Source: S5-327 sp965116015 (GTDB lineage Bacteria; Chloroflexota; Dehalococcoidia; Lucifugimonadales; Australimonadaceae). From it: a stretch of DNA of 64,000 bases. Both the position numbers and the translations under genes were made by a program. Each line of letters begins with the position of its first letter. Positions within the stretch are counted from its first letter, which is position 1. Of this stretch, positions 1-8,331 are shown piece after piece. Below the pieces are notes generated by a model. The model worked only from the letters and a program-made list of their open reading frames with translations. It searched no databases and was not told the origin of the DNA. The stretch covers positions 930,001-994,000 of the forward strand of contig OZ220477.1 in the NCBI GenBank assembly GCA_965116015.1, in the 5' to 3' direction.

Positions 1-798
1 GGGTACGCCGACTATGTGATTACGGAGGCGGGGTTCGGCGCGGATCTTGGGTTCGAGAAGTTCATGCACATTAAGTGCCGCACGAGCGGGTTGCGTCCGC
101 ATGCGGCGGTGCTGGTGGCCACAGTTCGGGCGCTCAAATCGCACGGGGGAGCGCCGGCGTCGGGGTTGAATCATCCGGATGCGTTCGCGGTGCGGATCGG
201 GGCGGATAATTTCGTGCATATGATTCATGTGGTGAAGTCGTTTGGACTTCCGGTGGTCGCGGCCATCAACAGTTTCCCGTCTGATACGCCGGAGGAGGTG
301 GTGATTATGCAGCATCTGGCGATCGAGGCAGGGGCTGCGGCGGCGGTTACGTGCACGGGGTTCGCCGAGGGAGGAGCGGGAGCGGCAAGCCTTGCGGAGG
401 CGGTGGCGCGCGCGACGGAGGGGCAGGCGCCGCGAATCAAGTATCTCTATCCGCTGGACGCGCCGATACGGGAGAAGGTTCGCGCGCTGGCTACGAAGGT
501 TTACAACGCGGCGGATGTGCGGTGGAGCGCTGAGGCGAGCCGCCGCGCCGATCGTTTCGAGCAGCAGGGGCTTGGGGGACTTCCGGTGTGCATGGCGAAG
601 ACGCATTCGTCGTTGTCGCACGATCCCAGTTTGAAGAATCGGCCGGCTGGCTACACCTTCGAGGTGTCGGACGCGCGGGCGTCGACGGGGGCGGGGTTTG
701 TTTATCCGATTGCGGGTTCGATTATGACGATGCCGGGGCTTCCCAAGACGCCGCGCCCGCTCGACGTCGACAGCAAGGGGAATCTTGTTGGTTTTTGA
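1..798 (+). CDS. fhs: Formate--tetrahydrofolate ligase, C-terminal part (gene begins before the window)
   Basis: Known family role: ATP-dependent formylation of tetrahydrofolate to 10-formyl-THF in cytosolic one-carbon metabolism. The frame is open from base 1 to the TGA at 796-798, giving about 265 residues. This is roughly the C-terminal half of a family usually near 555 aa. Visible family segments are ITEAGFGADLGFEKF near the left edge, the GADNFVHMIHVVKSFGLPVV region and AAINSFPSDTPEE. The ATP-binding N-terminus lies outside the window, so the start cannot be placed. About 175 bases separate its stop from the stop of the convergent typA. A formyltransferase-like gene at 17540 is the nearest possible user of 10-formyl-THF, but there is no direct link. 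Confidence 0.95.
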   Translation, partial: GYADYVITEAGFGADLGFEKFMHIKCRTSGLRPHAAVLVATVRALKSHGGAPASGLNHPDAFAVRIGADNFVHMIHVVKSFGLPVVAAINSFPSDTPEEVVIMQHLAIEAGAAAAVTCTGFAEGGAGAASLAEAVARATEGQAPRIKYLYPLDAPIREKVRALATKVYNAADVRWSAEASRRADRFEQQGLGGLPVCMAKTHSSLSHDPSLKNRPAGYTFEVSDARASTGAGFVYPIAGSIMTMPGLPKTPRPLDVDSKGNLVGF

Positions 799-973
799 TT
801 CGGGGCTGCGACCGGCGAAGGGCCGGCGGCTCCAGCAGGTGGGATGCAGGGGACGGCGGGGGTTGCAGGCGCGGGAGATTCCGCAGGGCGGAGGATGAGA
901 GGGGCGTCGCGCTGACGTAGCGCGGGAGGCGGTTTTTGTGGGGGGAAGCGCTGGTCGCGGGGAGGCGCTCTCT

Positions 974-2812
974 CTAGCGGGTGGGCTTGGCGCGAGCGCG
1001 GTTGACGCGATGGCGTTCGTTGGGGTCGAGGATGCGCTTGCGCATACGGATGCTCTTTGGGGTGATCTCGACGAGTTCGTCGTCGTTGATGAAGCCGAGG
1101 GCTTCTTCGAGGGCGAGTTTCACGGGAGGGGCGAGCCTCTCGACGATCTCCTGAGTGGCGGAGCGCATATTGGTCATTTTGCGCTCCTTGCAGACGTTCA
1201 GGTCCATATCGCGGTCGCGGTTGTGCTTGCCGACGATCATTCCCTGGTAGACCGGGGTTTGGGGGTCTACGAACGTCTCGCCGCGCTCCTGGGCATTCTG
1301 GAGGCCGTAGGCTACGGCGACGCCGGACTCTGCGGCGACGACTGCTCCCGCGCGGGCAGTTTTCACGACGCCTGCGAGGGGCTCCATTCCGAGGAATTCG
1401 GCGGTTAGTTGCCCGTTGCCGCGGGTGGCGCGGAGGAAGAAGCTCTGGAATCCGATGAGGCCTCGGGTTGGGATCCGGTACTGCATTCGGACGTTCCGTG
1501 AGCCGTCGCTCTGCATATCGATCATTTGGGCGAGCCGCGCTGACAGCTCTTCGGTTACGGGGCCGATGTAGTCGTCGCGGGTTTCGAGGAAGATCATTTC
1601 GCAGGGTTCGTGGAGGGCGCCATCGATAACGCGGGTGACGGCCTCAGGGCGGGAGACCTGGAATTCGATGTTCTCGCGGCGCATTTTCTCGATGAGGACG
1701 GAGAGGTGTAGTTCGCCGCGTCCGCTGACCAGGAATTCGTCGGGGCTGCCGGCGCGTTCGACGCGGAGGGCTACGTTTGTTTGCAGTTCGCGCTGCAAGC
1801 GGTCCCACAGCATGCGGGATGTGGCGTACTGGCCTTCGCGTCCTGCGAATGGGGAGGTGTTGACGCTGAAGGTCATTCTTACTGTGGGTTCTTCGACTTG
1901 CATACGGTTCAGCGATTGGGGGGCGGATGGCGAGGCTATGGTGTCGCCGATGCGGACGTTGCGGAGGCCGGAGAGGGCGACGATTTCGCCGGCAGAGGCG
2001 GATTCGATCTCGCGGCGGGCGAGGTTGCGGAAGGTGAAGAGGCGCTCGACGCGGTGGTCAGCGGGGACGTCGCCTTGCCCTATGAGGAGGACCTGTTCGT
2101 TTTTGGCGATCTGGCCGCGGGAGAGGCGGCCGATGGCGATCTGGCCGAGGTGGTTGTCGTAGTCTAGAGCGGCGACGAGCATCTGTAGGGGGGCGAGAGG
2201 GTCTGCGACGGGGGGAGGGACGGATTCGACGATGGCGTCGAAGAGGGGGGCCATATCTCGGGGAGGGTCTGCGAGGTTGTTGAGGGCGTAGTGGTTGCGA
2301 GCGGAGGAGTAGACGACGGGGAAGTCGAGTTGCTGGGGGTCGGTGGCGAGTTCGAGGAAGAGGTCTTGGGCGGCGGAGAGGGCTGCCGGAGGGTCGGCGG
2401 TTGGGCGGTCGATTTTGTTGATGACGAGGACTGGGAAGAGGCGATGCTGTAGGGCGATGCGGAGGACGTAGCGTGTTTGGGGCATTGGGCCTTCGACGGC
2501 GTCGACGACGAGGAGGCAGCCATCGGCCATATTGACGACGCGTTCGACTTCGCCGCTGAAGTCGGCGTGGCCTGGGGTGTCGATGATGTTGATCGTTACA
2601 TCGCCGTACTTGATGGCGGTGTTTTTGGCGAGGATGGTGATGCCGCGCTCGCGCTCTTGAGGGTCTGAGTCCATAACGAGGGGGAGGGCTTGTTGATCAG
2701 GGCGGAAGACGCGGCTGTAGCGGAGCATTGCGTCGACGAGGCTTGTTTTTCCGTGGTCGACGTGGGCGACGATGGCGATGTTGCGGAGGTTGTGCTGAGG
2801 GGCTTCGGTCAT
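974..2812 (-). CDS. typA: Ribosome-associated translational GTPase TypA/BipA
   Basis: 612 aa, the usual length for BipA. The P-loop AHVDHGKT is at residues 16-23, switch I ERGITI near 55-60, DTPGH at 78-82 and NKID near 132. Domains II, III, V and the BipA-specific C-terminal domain follow in order. BipA is a 50S-binding GTPase linked to ribosome assembly and stress or low-temperature growth. I chose the ATG at 2810-2812 because MTEAPQ leads straight into the G domain. The open frame continues upstream to 3049, but that part runs through a tRNA-Arg gene and has no GTPase homology. The gene is convergent with fhs. Confidence 0.95.
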   Translation of the reverse strand: MTEAPQHNLRNIAIVAHVDHGKTSLVDAMLRYSRVFRPDQQALPLVMDSDPQERERGITILAKNTAIKYGDVTINIIDTPGHADFSGEVERVVNMADGCLLVVDAVEGPMPQTRYVLRIALQHRLFPVLVINKIDRPTADPPAALSAAQDLFLELATDPQQLDFPVVYSSARNHYALNNLADPPRDMAPLFDAIVESVPPPVADPLAPLQMLVAALDYDNHLGQIAIGRLSRGQIAKNEQVLLIGQGDVPADHRVERLFTFRNLARREIESASAGEIVALSGLRNVRIGDTIASPSAPQSLNRMQVEEPTVRMTFSVNTSPFAGREGQYATSRMLWDRLQRELQTNVALRVERAGSPDEFLVSGRGELHLSVLIEKMRRENIEFQVSRPEAVTRVIDGALHEPCEMIFLETRDDYIGPVTEELSARLAQMIDMQSDGSRNVRMQYRIPTRGLIGFQSFFLRATRGNGQLTAEFLGMEPLAGVVKTARAGAVVAAESGVAVAYGLQNAQERGETFVDPQTPVYQGMIVGKHNRDRDMDLNVCKERKMTNMRSATQEIVERLAPPVKLALEEALGFINDDELVEITPKSIRMRKRILDPNERHRVNRARAKPTR

Positions 2813-2863
2813 GGGAGGGCGAAGGAGAGGGCGCGGGCTGCCGCACGCTGTTGGAGTGAGAAG

Positions 2864-2938
2864 TGGCGTCCCCGGGGAGACTCGAACTCCCGCCCCCGGC
2901 TCCGGAGGCCGGCGCTCTATCCGCTGAGCTACGGGGAC
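2864..2938 (-). tRNA. tRNA-Arg (anticodon CCG)
   Basis: The reverse complement folds as a cloverleaf. The acceptor stem GTCCCCG/CGGGGAC is perfect. The D-arm sequence GCTCAGCGG, an anticodon stem CCGGC/GCCGG around the loop CTCCGGA, and the T-arm GTTCGAGTC are all present. The anticodon CCG reads CGG (Arg). The 3' CCA is encoded at 2864-2866. It sits just upstream of typA and may share its transcript. A -10-like TATACT lies at 2948-2953, about 10 bases before the tRNA 5' end. Confidence 0.93.
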
Positions 2939-3064
2939 ACGAGGCACAGTATAGCGCAAGCGCGCGGGAGGTCTTTCGGCGGGGCGGGGAGCGGTGGCGG
3001 GGCGGCCGTTGCGAAATGGGGGGACGGAGGCTGTGAAAAATGGCTGCAAGCGCGCGAAAACCCC

Positions 3065-3094
3065 TTGACACTCGAGAATGGCTATCCATAAGAT
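3065..3094 (+). promoter_or_regulatory. Sigma-70-type promoter for the collagen-like lipoprotein gene
   Basis: A perfect -35 TTGACA at 3065-3070 is followed after 18 bases by the -10-like TAAGAT at 3089-3094. The lipoprotein ATG is about 100 bases downstream, so this gene has a genuine 5' leader, unlike several genes in this window. Prediction from consensus only. Confidence 0.6.
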
Positions 3095-3192
3095 ACAGCG
3101 CAGCTTATGGCGTGGGCTCGATGGATCGGATTCCGTTGTATGCGGAAGCTAACCCAGGCGACCACGTTGTATGATTTCGGAAAGGGGGTTCG

Positions 3193-3840
3193 ATGAACCG
3201 CTTCTTCACTGCCAAGAATATGGCCCTTGTGCTCCTCGTGACGATGATTTCCCTTGTGGCGGCCGCGTGCACAGGCGCCACGGGCCCAGCTGGCCCAGCC
3301 GGCCCTGCGGGGGTTGCCGGAGCCGACGGCGTCCCGGGTCCTGCCGGTCCTGCCGGTCCTGCCGGTCCTGCCGGGGCGCGCGGGCCTGAAGGCCCTGCTG
3401 GCCCTGCTGGCCCTGCTGGCTCAACGGGCGCTCAAGGGGATGCCGGCCCTGTCGGCCCTGTCGGCCCCGCCGGTCCTGTTGGCCGCGTCGGCCCCGCCGG
3501 CCCTCCAGGGGAGCCTGGCCCTGCAGGGGAACGTGGGGCTCCGGGAACTTCTGGAGATTCCTCGTACAGCGCGATTGCGATTAGCCCGAATGTCGCAGGG
3601 CCAGGCGTCGCGGCTTCCTTCAACGCGGTCCTTACGGGTTTCGCCAGCAGGGAGCGGGTTACCCTTATGCTGATGCACGCGGACGGGTCTTCTGTCGCGC
3701 TTTCCACGACGACGGTGAACGCGGGAGGGATCGCGTCGGTTGAAGTGATGCACGCGGCGGGGCTCCAGTCCGGCATCTACGCTGTGCAGGCTTCGGGGAG
3801 CCGCGGCAGCAGGGCGAGCGCGGCTCTCCACGTGAAGTAG
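3193..3840 (+). CDS. Collagen-like repeat lipoprotein
   Basis: 215 aa in three parts. A lipoprotein signal peptide ends in the lipobox-like VAAAC, with the lipidated Cys at residue 26. Next comes an uninterrupted run of 32 Gly-X-Y triplets, dominated by GPA and GPV. Then a compact C-terminal domain of about 90 residues, beginning near SYSAIAISPNVAG and ending at HVK. Gly-X-Y tracts of this length form trimeric collagen-like helices in bacterial surface proteins. Surface exposure as an adhesive or spacer stalk is inferred. The C-terminal domain is unassigned and looks beta-rich. Nine-base DNA repeats (cctgccggt, ggccctgct) underlie the tract and could change its length. A promoter and a strong terminator bracket it as a single-gene unit. 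Confidence 0.85.
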   Translation: MNRFFTAKNMALVLLVTMISLVAAACTGATGPAGPAGPAGVAGADGVPGPAGPAGPAGPAGARGPEGPAGPAGPAGSTGAQGDAGPVGPVGPAGPVGRVGPAGPPGEPGPAGERGAPGTSGDSSYSAIAISPNVAGPGVAASFNAVLTGFASRERVTLMLMHADGSSVALSTTTVNAGGIASVEVMHAAGLQSGIYAVQASGSRGSRASAALHVK

Positions 3841-3873
3841 CCGGGCCAGGTTAGGCAAGGTCAGTCGAGAGGG

Positions 3874-3903
3874 GCCCTGGGAGTATTCCCAGGGCTTCTT
3901 TTT
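3874..3903 (+). terminator. Rho-independent terminator of the collagen-like lipoprotein gene
   Basis: A perfect 9-bp stem, GCCCTGGGA (3874-3882) with TCCCAGGGC (3887-3895), surrounds a 4-base loop. A T-rich tail TTCTTTTT follows. It begins 34 bases after the lipoprotein stop codon. Confidence 0.9.
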
Positions 3904-4342
3904 GCGCCGCAGGAACGCGCAGAAGCGAGCCGGAGCGCTCGTTGTTCTGTGGGGCGGAGTCTGGCGCGCGCGAGGCGGAACGGAGCTAGAGCCGGTTCCG
4001 AGCGCGAGGGCGCTGAGGGAGATTGGGCTCGTCCTCTCCCCTACCCGCCCTCATGCGGTCAGTTCGTGGGGTGGAGCGGACTTTGAGCGTCACCCCCCTG
4101 TCCTCTCATTCCCATAGTGGGAATGAGGCGGACTTGGGGTTTGTCCTCCCCTACCCTGATCGCGGTCATCACGGTTCAGGTCTCGAAATGGGAGTCGCCT
4201 CTGGGGTGCGAGGGGGGGGGCGGCAGTGGCGAGTTGGTCCTGTGCGAAGCTGCAATTCGGAGGGCGCGGGCGGGATGCGGCCTGGTTCGCTCTGCGGTTT
4301 TCCGGGGAGCGTGGGCAGGAACCGGGTATGCGGGAGGCGCGG
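3904..4342. other. Intergenic region without a gene; hairpin and G9 tract
   Basis: About 440 bases between the lipoprotein terminator and the stop of the convergent CNNM gene. I see no credible CDS. It holds a hairpin with a 9-bp arm, CTCATTCCC (4105-4113) with GGGAATGAG (4119-4127), extendable by one A-T pair. No T-tract follows on either strand, so it is not a clear terminator. A run of nine G lies at 4212-4220. Confidence 0.6.
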
Positions 4343-5617
4343 TTAGCTGGGAGGGCTGATGGCTGGGGAACGGGTAACTCGCACGCGCGTAACGCGGCGC
4401 CCCAAGGTGGAGACGACCTGCATCTGCAAGCCGGCCTCTTCGACGGTGTCTCCTACTGAGAGGATGTCGCCGCTTCTGCTGAACAGCAAGCCTCCAACTG
4501 TATCGAAACCCGCGGCGTGGACAGAGACGCCGAATTTGACGTTGAAGTGGTCGATCGGCATCCGCGCGTCGATCAGGGCTTCGCCGTCGGGGAGCCATTC
4601 GATGTCTGGTTGTTCCATATCGAATTCGTCTTCGATTTCGCCGACGATTTCTTCGAGGAGGTCTTCAACGGTGACGATGCCGGCTACGCCGCCATACTCG
4701 TCGACGACTACGGCCATATGGATGCGGCGGGTTTTGAATTCGCTGAGCATTTCGTCGGTGCGCTTGCTTTCGGGGACGAAGAACGTTGGCCTGACGAGGC
4801 CGCGCAGCGCAGGCGGGTGGGCGTCGCTGTTGATGGCGGCGGCGAGGAGGTCGCGGCTGTAGAGGATGCCGACGATGTTCTCGGGGTCGGAGTCGTAGGC
4901 GGGGAGGCGGGAGTGTCCGCTTTCGAGGATGCGAGCGGTTGCTTGCTCGACTGGCATAGCGATGTCGACGGCGACGACATCGACGCGCGGGACCATAACC
5001 TCGCGGACGGGGGTTTGGTCGAGCCGCAGGATGGCGTGGATCATCTCGCGCTCGTGGAGGTCGAGGGGCTCCTGGGCGATTTCTTCTTCGACGCCGGAGC
5101 TGGGATCGGCGGGGTGTCCGTTTCCGCTGGCTGCGCTTGGGTCGGTTTCTTCGGCGCGCGCGAGGCGGAGGCCTGAGCGCGAGAAGCGTCGGATGGGGAG
5201 CAGGGGCCAGAGGGAGGCTTGGGCGATGGTTCCGAATGTGACGAGGGTTTGGGTTGGGAGGCGCTGGGTTAGGTATTCGGCGACAGGAGCGAGGAGGAGC
5301 AGGATGATCCACAGGGCGGCGAGGACGGCGAGGACGGCGAGCCAGTGCAGGTCGAACTGGCGGAGGGTGAGCGCGAGGGCGGAGGCGGAGGCGGCTCCTG
5401 CGCTGAGGAGGAGCAGGAGGGCGATAAGCCCTTCGTAGGCTTGTCGTTCGGCGCGGAGGCGTCGCACGGCGGCTTCGCGGACGCCTCGGTTTCCGAGGGA
5501 GTCGCGCACTGCGGAGCGCCGCAGCAGGGGCAGTGCGGCCGAAGCGGCGTGGAGGCCAAGGAAGCCGAGGACTGAGGCTGCGAGAAGGGCTGTGAGCGCC
5601 GTACTGCCGCTATCCAA
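4343..5617 (-). CDS. CNNM/CorC-family membrane protein with CBS pair
   Basis: 424 aa. Several hydrophobic segments occupy roughly residues 5-150 (DUF21/CNNM-like membrane domain). A CBS-domain pair follows (around 195-320, including REVMVPRVDVVAV and VVDEYGGVAGIVTVEDLLEE), then a C-terminal CorC_HlyC domain. Members of this family are implicated in Mg2+/Co2+ transport or efflux. Many are annotated as hemolysins without functional support. The start at 5617 overlaps the glmU stop by 8 bases, so the two are probably co-transcribed with glmU first. Substrate is not decidable from sequence. Confidence 0.88.
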   Translation of the reverse strand: MDSGSTALTALLAASVLGFLGLHAASAALPLLRRSAVRDSLGNRGVREAAVRRLRAERQAYEGLIALLLLLSAGAASASALALTLRQFDLHWLAVLAVLAALWIILLLLAPVAEYLTQRLPTQTLVTFGTIAQASLWPLLPIRRFSRSGLRLARAEETDPSAASGNGHPADPSSGVEEEIAQEPLDLHEREMIHAILRLDQTPVREVMVPRVDVVAVDIAMPVEQATARILESGHSRLPAYDSDPENIVGILYSRDLLAAAINSDAHPPALRGLVRPTFFVPESKRTDEMLSEFKTRRIHMAVVVDEYGGVAGIVTVEDLLEEIVGEIEDEFDMEQPDIEWLPDGEALIDARMPIDHFNVKFGVSVHAAGFDTVGGLLFSRSGDILSVGDTVEEAGLQMQVVSTLGRRVTRVRVTRSPAISPPS

Positions 5618-7013
5618 GGGAATGTCCCCCCTCGTTTGTTGCGCTTGCGACGGCTCTGCGCGCAGGGGCGATCATTGGTCTGGCGGGGACGCCGGCGACT
5701 CGCTCTCCGGGCGGGACGTTTCGGTTGACTACGGCGCCGGCGGCTGTGGCTGCGCGGTCGCCAATTGTGACTGGGGCGATGAGGAGGGTGTCGCTGCCGA
5801 TGAAAGCGCGCTCGCCGATCTCGGTTCCGTGTTTGGCGACGCCGTCGTAGTTGCAGGTAACTACGCCGGCGCCGATGTTTGCGCCGGCTCCTACTACTGC
5901 GTCGCCTACGTAGCTGAAGTGTCCGATGTGGGCGCCAGGGCCGATGCGGCTCGCCTTGATTTCGGCGTGGGAGCCTATGTAGGCGTCGTCTTCGATGTTT
6001 GAGCCGGAGCGGATGTGGGAGTAGGGGCCGATGTTGACGCGCCGTCCAAGTTGCGCATTCTCGACGACGGCGGCGTCGATCCGGCAGTTCGGGCCGATCT
6101 GGGAGTTCCGCACTTGGGCATTGGGGCCGATAATCGAGCCGGATGCGATGCGGGAATCTCCTCGGATGGCTGTGTTGGGGTGGATGGCGACGTCTGGCTG
6201 GAGCTCGACGCGGGCATCGAGGTAGGTTGTGGTGGGGTCGATGAGCGTAACGCCGCGAGCCATTGCGGTTTTTCGGAGGCGAGCCTGGGCCGCCGCTTCG
6301 ACGCGGGCGAGGTCTTCGTGGGTGTTGACGCTGAGGGCTTCGCTCTGGTCGTCGGTTGGGTAGGCTTCGACTCGCTTGCCGTCGGCGACGGCCTTTGCGA
6401 CGAGGTCGGTGAGGCGGAGCTCGCCGGATGCGTGAGGCTCCAGCCGGGCGAGCGCAGAGCGCAGCCATGCGACGTCGAAGGCGTAGAGGCCGACGTTGAC
6501 TTCTGCGACGGTTGAGCGGGAGGGAGGGCCTTCGCCGAATTCGACGATGCCGATGGGCTTGCGCCGTGCGCCGCGGGAGAGGCGTCCGATTTCCTGGGTC
6601 AGCGGGAGGGGGACGACGCAGCTGAGGAGGGTGAGGGCGGCTCTGCGTCGTTCGTGCAGGGCGGTCAACGCGCGCACGGTTTCTGGTTTGACGAGCGGGA
6701 CGTCGGCGTTCAGGACGAGGACGCGCTTGGCAGAGGGGGGGAGGGTGATGAGGGCGGTCGCGAGGGCGTGGCCGGATCCTAGCGGGACGGGCTGGTCGAC
6801 GCACTGGACGGGGCCGTCGACCGCCGCCTCAAGGTCGGCGCGGTTGCGGGGCGAGGCGACGAGGATGACGCGGGCGGGATTCACCGCCGACACAGCGCGG
6901 ACGGCGAGGGCGACGAGCGGGGCGCCCGCGACAGGGTGAAGGACTTTGGGCAGGGACGACTTCATGCGCGTTCCCTTGCCCGCCGCCAGGACGATTGAAG
7001 TCCAAGCGTCCAT
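5610..7013 (-). CDS. glmU: Bifunctional UDP-N-acetylglucosamine pyrophosphorylase / glucosamine-1-phosphate N-acetyltransferase
   Basis: 467 aa, the usual length. The N-terminal nucleotidyltransferase has the signature LAAGKGTRMKSSLPKVLHP at about residues 9-27. The C-terminal half is a left-handed beta-helix of hexapeptide repeats (for example IGPNAQV, IGSHAEI, IGPGAHI). The catalytic-region sequence GAGVVTCNYDG is also visible. The enzyme makes UDP-GlcNAc for peptidoglycan and other envelope glycans in two steps from GlcN-1-P. It is the first gene of a two-gene unit with the CNNM protein. Confidence 0.96.
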   Translation of the reverse strand: MDAWTSIVLAAGKGTRMKSSLPKVLHPVAGAPLVALAVRAVSAVNPARVILVASPRNRADLEAAVDGPVQCVDQPVPLGSGHALATALITLPPSAKRVLVLNADVPLVKPETVRALTALHERRRAALTLLSCVVPLPLTQEIGRLSRGARRKPIGIVEFGEGPPSRSTVAEVNVGLYAFDVAWLRSALARLEPHASGELRLTDLVAKAVADGKRVEAYPTDDQSEALSVNTHEDLARVEAAAQARLRKTAMARGVTLIDPTTTYLDARVELQPDVAIHPNTAIRGDSRIASGSIIGPNAQVRNSQIGPNCRIDAAVVENAQLGRRVNIGPYSHIRSGSNIEDDAYIGSHAEIKASRIGPGAHIGHFSYVGDAVVGAGANIGAGVVTCNYDGVAKHGTEIGERAFIGSDTLLIAPVTIGDRAATAAGAVVNRNVPPGERVAGVPARPMIAPARRAVASATNEGGHSLG

Positions 7014-7243
7014 TGGCTACTCGGGGCCAGCCGGCCCGCTCCGAGTTGGGATATCTCCTAAACGAGGGCGGCACAGGCGACTCCCGCGCGGGAATCGACC
7101 GACCGCCCTTAGCTACTCAGGCATCTGCACAGTGTGCGGATAGTAGGGATTGGGGATGGGCGATGTCAAGCGGTGGGCGGCGCGTTGGGGGCGTGGCGAT
7201 ATCCGGAGAGTTCAGGAGAGTTCAGTGGGGCGGGCTGCGGGTG

Positions 7244-7252
7244 TGCTACAAT
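7244..7252 (+). promoter_or_regulatory. Extended -10 promoter for the tRNA-Ser pair
   Basis: TGC followed directly by TACAAT (7247-7252) forms an extended -10 element. A start point 6-7 bases later would lie about 13 bases before the first tRNA-Ser. No good -35 is visible, as is usual for extended -10 promoters. Confidence 0.5.
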
Positions 7253-7271
7253 TTGCTCGTGTTCGCCTAGA

Positions 7272-7359
7272 GGAGAGATGGCTGAGCGGTTTAAGGCGGC
7301 GGTCTCGAAAACCGTTGTGGGGGCTTCCTCCACCGTGGGTTCGAATCCCACTCTCTCCG
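7272..7359 (+). tRNA. tRNA-Ser (anticodon CGA)
   Basis: 88 nt. Acceptor GGAGAGA/TCTCTCC, anticodon loop CTCGAAA (anticodon CGA, reads UCG), a long class-II variable arm, and T-arm GTTCGAATC. No CCA is encoded, since CCG follows. The second tRNA-Ser starts 9 bases downstream. Confidence 0.94.
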
Positions 7360-7367
7360 CCGTTCCA

Positions 7368-7458
7368 GGAGAGGTGCCGGAGTGGCCGAACGGGCACGAC
7401 TGGAAATCGTGTAGGGGTTAACAGCCTCTCGCGGGTTCGAATCCCGCCCTCTCCGCCA
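7368..7458 (+). tRNA. tRNA-Ser (anticodon GGA)
   Basis: Acceptor GGAGAGG/CCTCTCC, anticodon stem CACGA/TCGTG around CTGGAAA (anticodon GGA, reads UCC and UCU), a long variable arm, T-arm GTTCGAATC, and CCA encoded at 7456-7458. It is in tandem with tRNA-Ser(CGA) and presumably on one transcript. Confidence 0.95.
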
Positions 7459-7665
7459 CGACGGCATCTGCGGACACGCAGGCAGCGCGCATCTGTTCAT
7501 CGTCCGGGCTCACGGGCCGGGGACGTGGTCTCTCTAGTTGCGCGTCGGCGGCGCGGGGGGCTGCGGGCGCCTGGCGTGAGCTGCGACAGGCTCCCCTACC
7601 CGCCGGACGCCGGGTGTGCCACAATGCGGCGCAAGGAGAGCACGTCGCTCGTGGAGGGGTTGAGG

Positions 7666-8331
7666 ATGCGCCTTGTTGCAGTGAATATCGCTCAACCGCA
7701 GTTGCTTGCGGGCACGGAGCGGGGCGACGTGCTCTCCGCTATCTACAAGCATCCTGTTGAGGGTTCTGTGGCCGTGCGCCGGCTCAGCGTCGCCGGCGAC
7801 GCGCAAGCGGACAAGGCGAATCACGGAGGACCTGACGCGGCGGTGTATGTGTACGCTCTAGAGGATTACGCGTACTGGGAGGGGGAGCTTGACCGCGAGC
7901 TGCCTTACGGGACTTTCGGGGAGAATTTCACCGTAGAGGGCGCGTTGTCCAGCGCGATGTGCTTCGGCGATGTGTGGCGGGTCGGCGGGGTTGTGCTTCA
8001 GGTTACGGAGCCGCGGTCGCCATGCTACAAGTTCGAGCACAAGATGGGGATTCGGGGCTTTGCTCCGAGGTTTGCGCAAGCGGGACGGGTGGGCTTCTAC
8101 AATCGCGTGCTGGAGGAGGGGGAGGCGCAGGCCGGGGACGAGGCGAGCGTTGTCGAGCGCCATCCTGCTGGGCTGTCGATCAAGCTCATCAGCGACGTGC
8201 GGCATAGCGCTTCTGTGAGCAGAGAGGATGTCGAGCGGGTTCTCGCGGCGGACGATCTTCCTGCGTCGCAGCGCGGCTATGCGTTGAAGCGTTTGGCGCG
8301 GATTCGCCGGTCGGAAGCGGGGGCTCGATGA
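7666..8331 (+). CDS. MOSC-domain protein, YiiM-like
   Basis: 221 aa, close to E. coli YiiM. It has the MOSC core with HGGPDAAVYVYALEDYAYW, FGENFTVEG and the conserved cysteine segment SPCYKFEHKMG. A C-terminal 3-alpha-like tail follows (SVSREDVERVLAADDLPASQ). MOSC proteins bind molybdenum cofactor. YiiM relatives detoxify N-hydroxylated compounds, a known family role not shown for this protein. I chose the ATG at 7666 because GGAGG lies 9 bases upstream. An in-frame ATG at 7624 is an alternative. Its stop overlaps the dprA start (ATGA). Mo-cofactor chemistry recurs in this window in three Mo-hydroxylases. Confidence 0.88.
   Translation: MRLVAVNIAQPQLLAGTERGDVLSAIYKHPVEGSVAVRRLSVAGDAQADKANHGGPDAAVYVYALEDYAYWEGELDRELPYGTFGENFTVEGALSSAMCFGDVWRVGGVVLQVTEPRSPCYKFEHKMGIRGFAPRFAQAGRVGFYNRVLEEGEAQAGDEASVVERHPAGLSIKLISDVRHSASVSREDVERVLAADDLPASQRGYALKRLARIRRSEAGAR

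Noticed and set aside
2813..3049. N-terminal extension of typA upstream of ATG 2812
   Set aside because: It runs through a complete tRNA-Arg gene and has no GTPase homology. BipA begins at MTEAPQ.
4105..4127. Hairpin CTCATTCCC/GGGAATGAG as terminator
   Set aside because: No T-tract on either strand, and it is not at a gene end.
5269..6804. Long open frame on the minus strand (511 aa)
   Set aside because: Arg/Pro-rich, lies wholly inside glmU and the CNNM gene in another frame, no domain.
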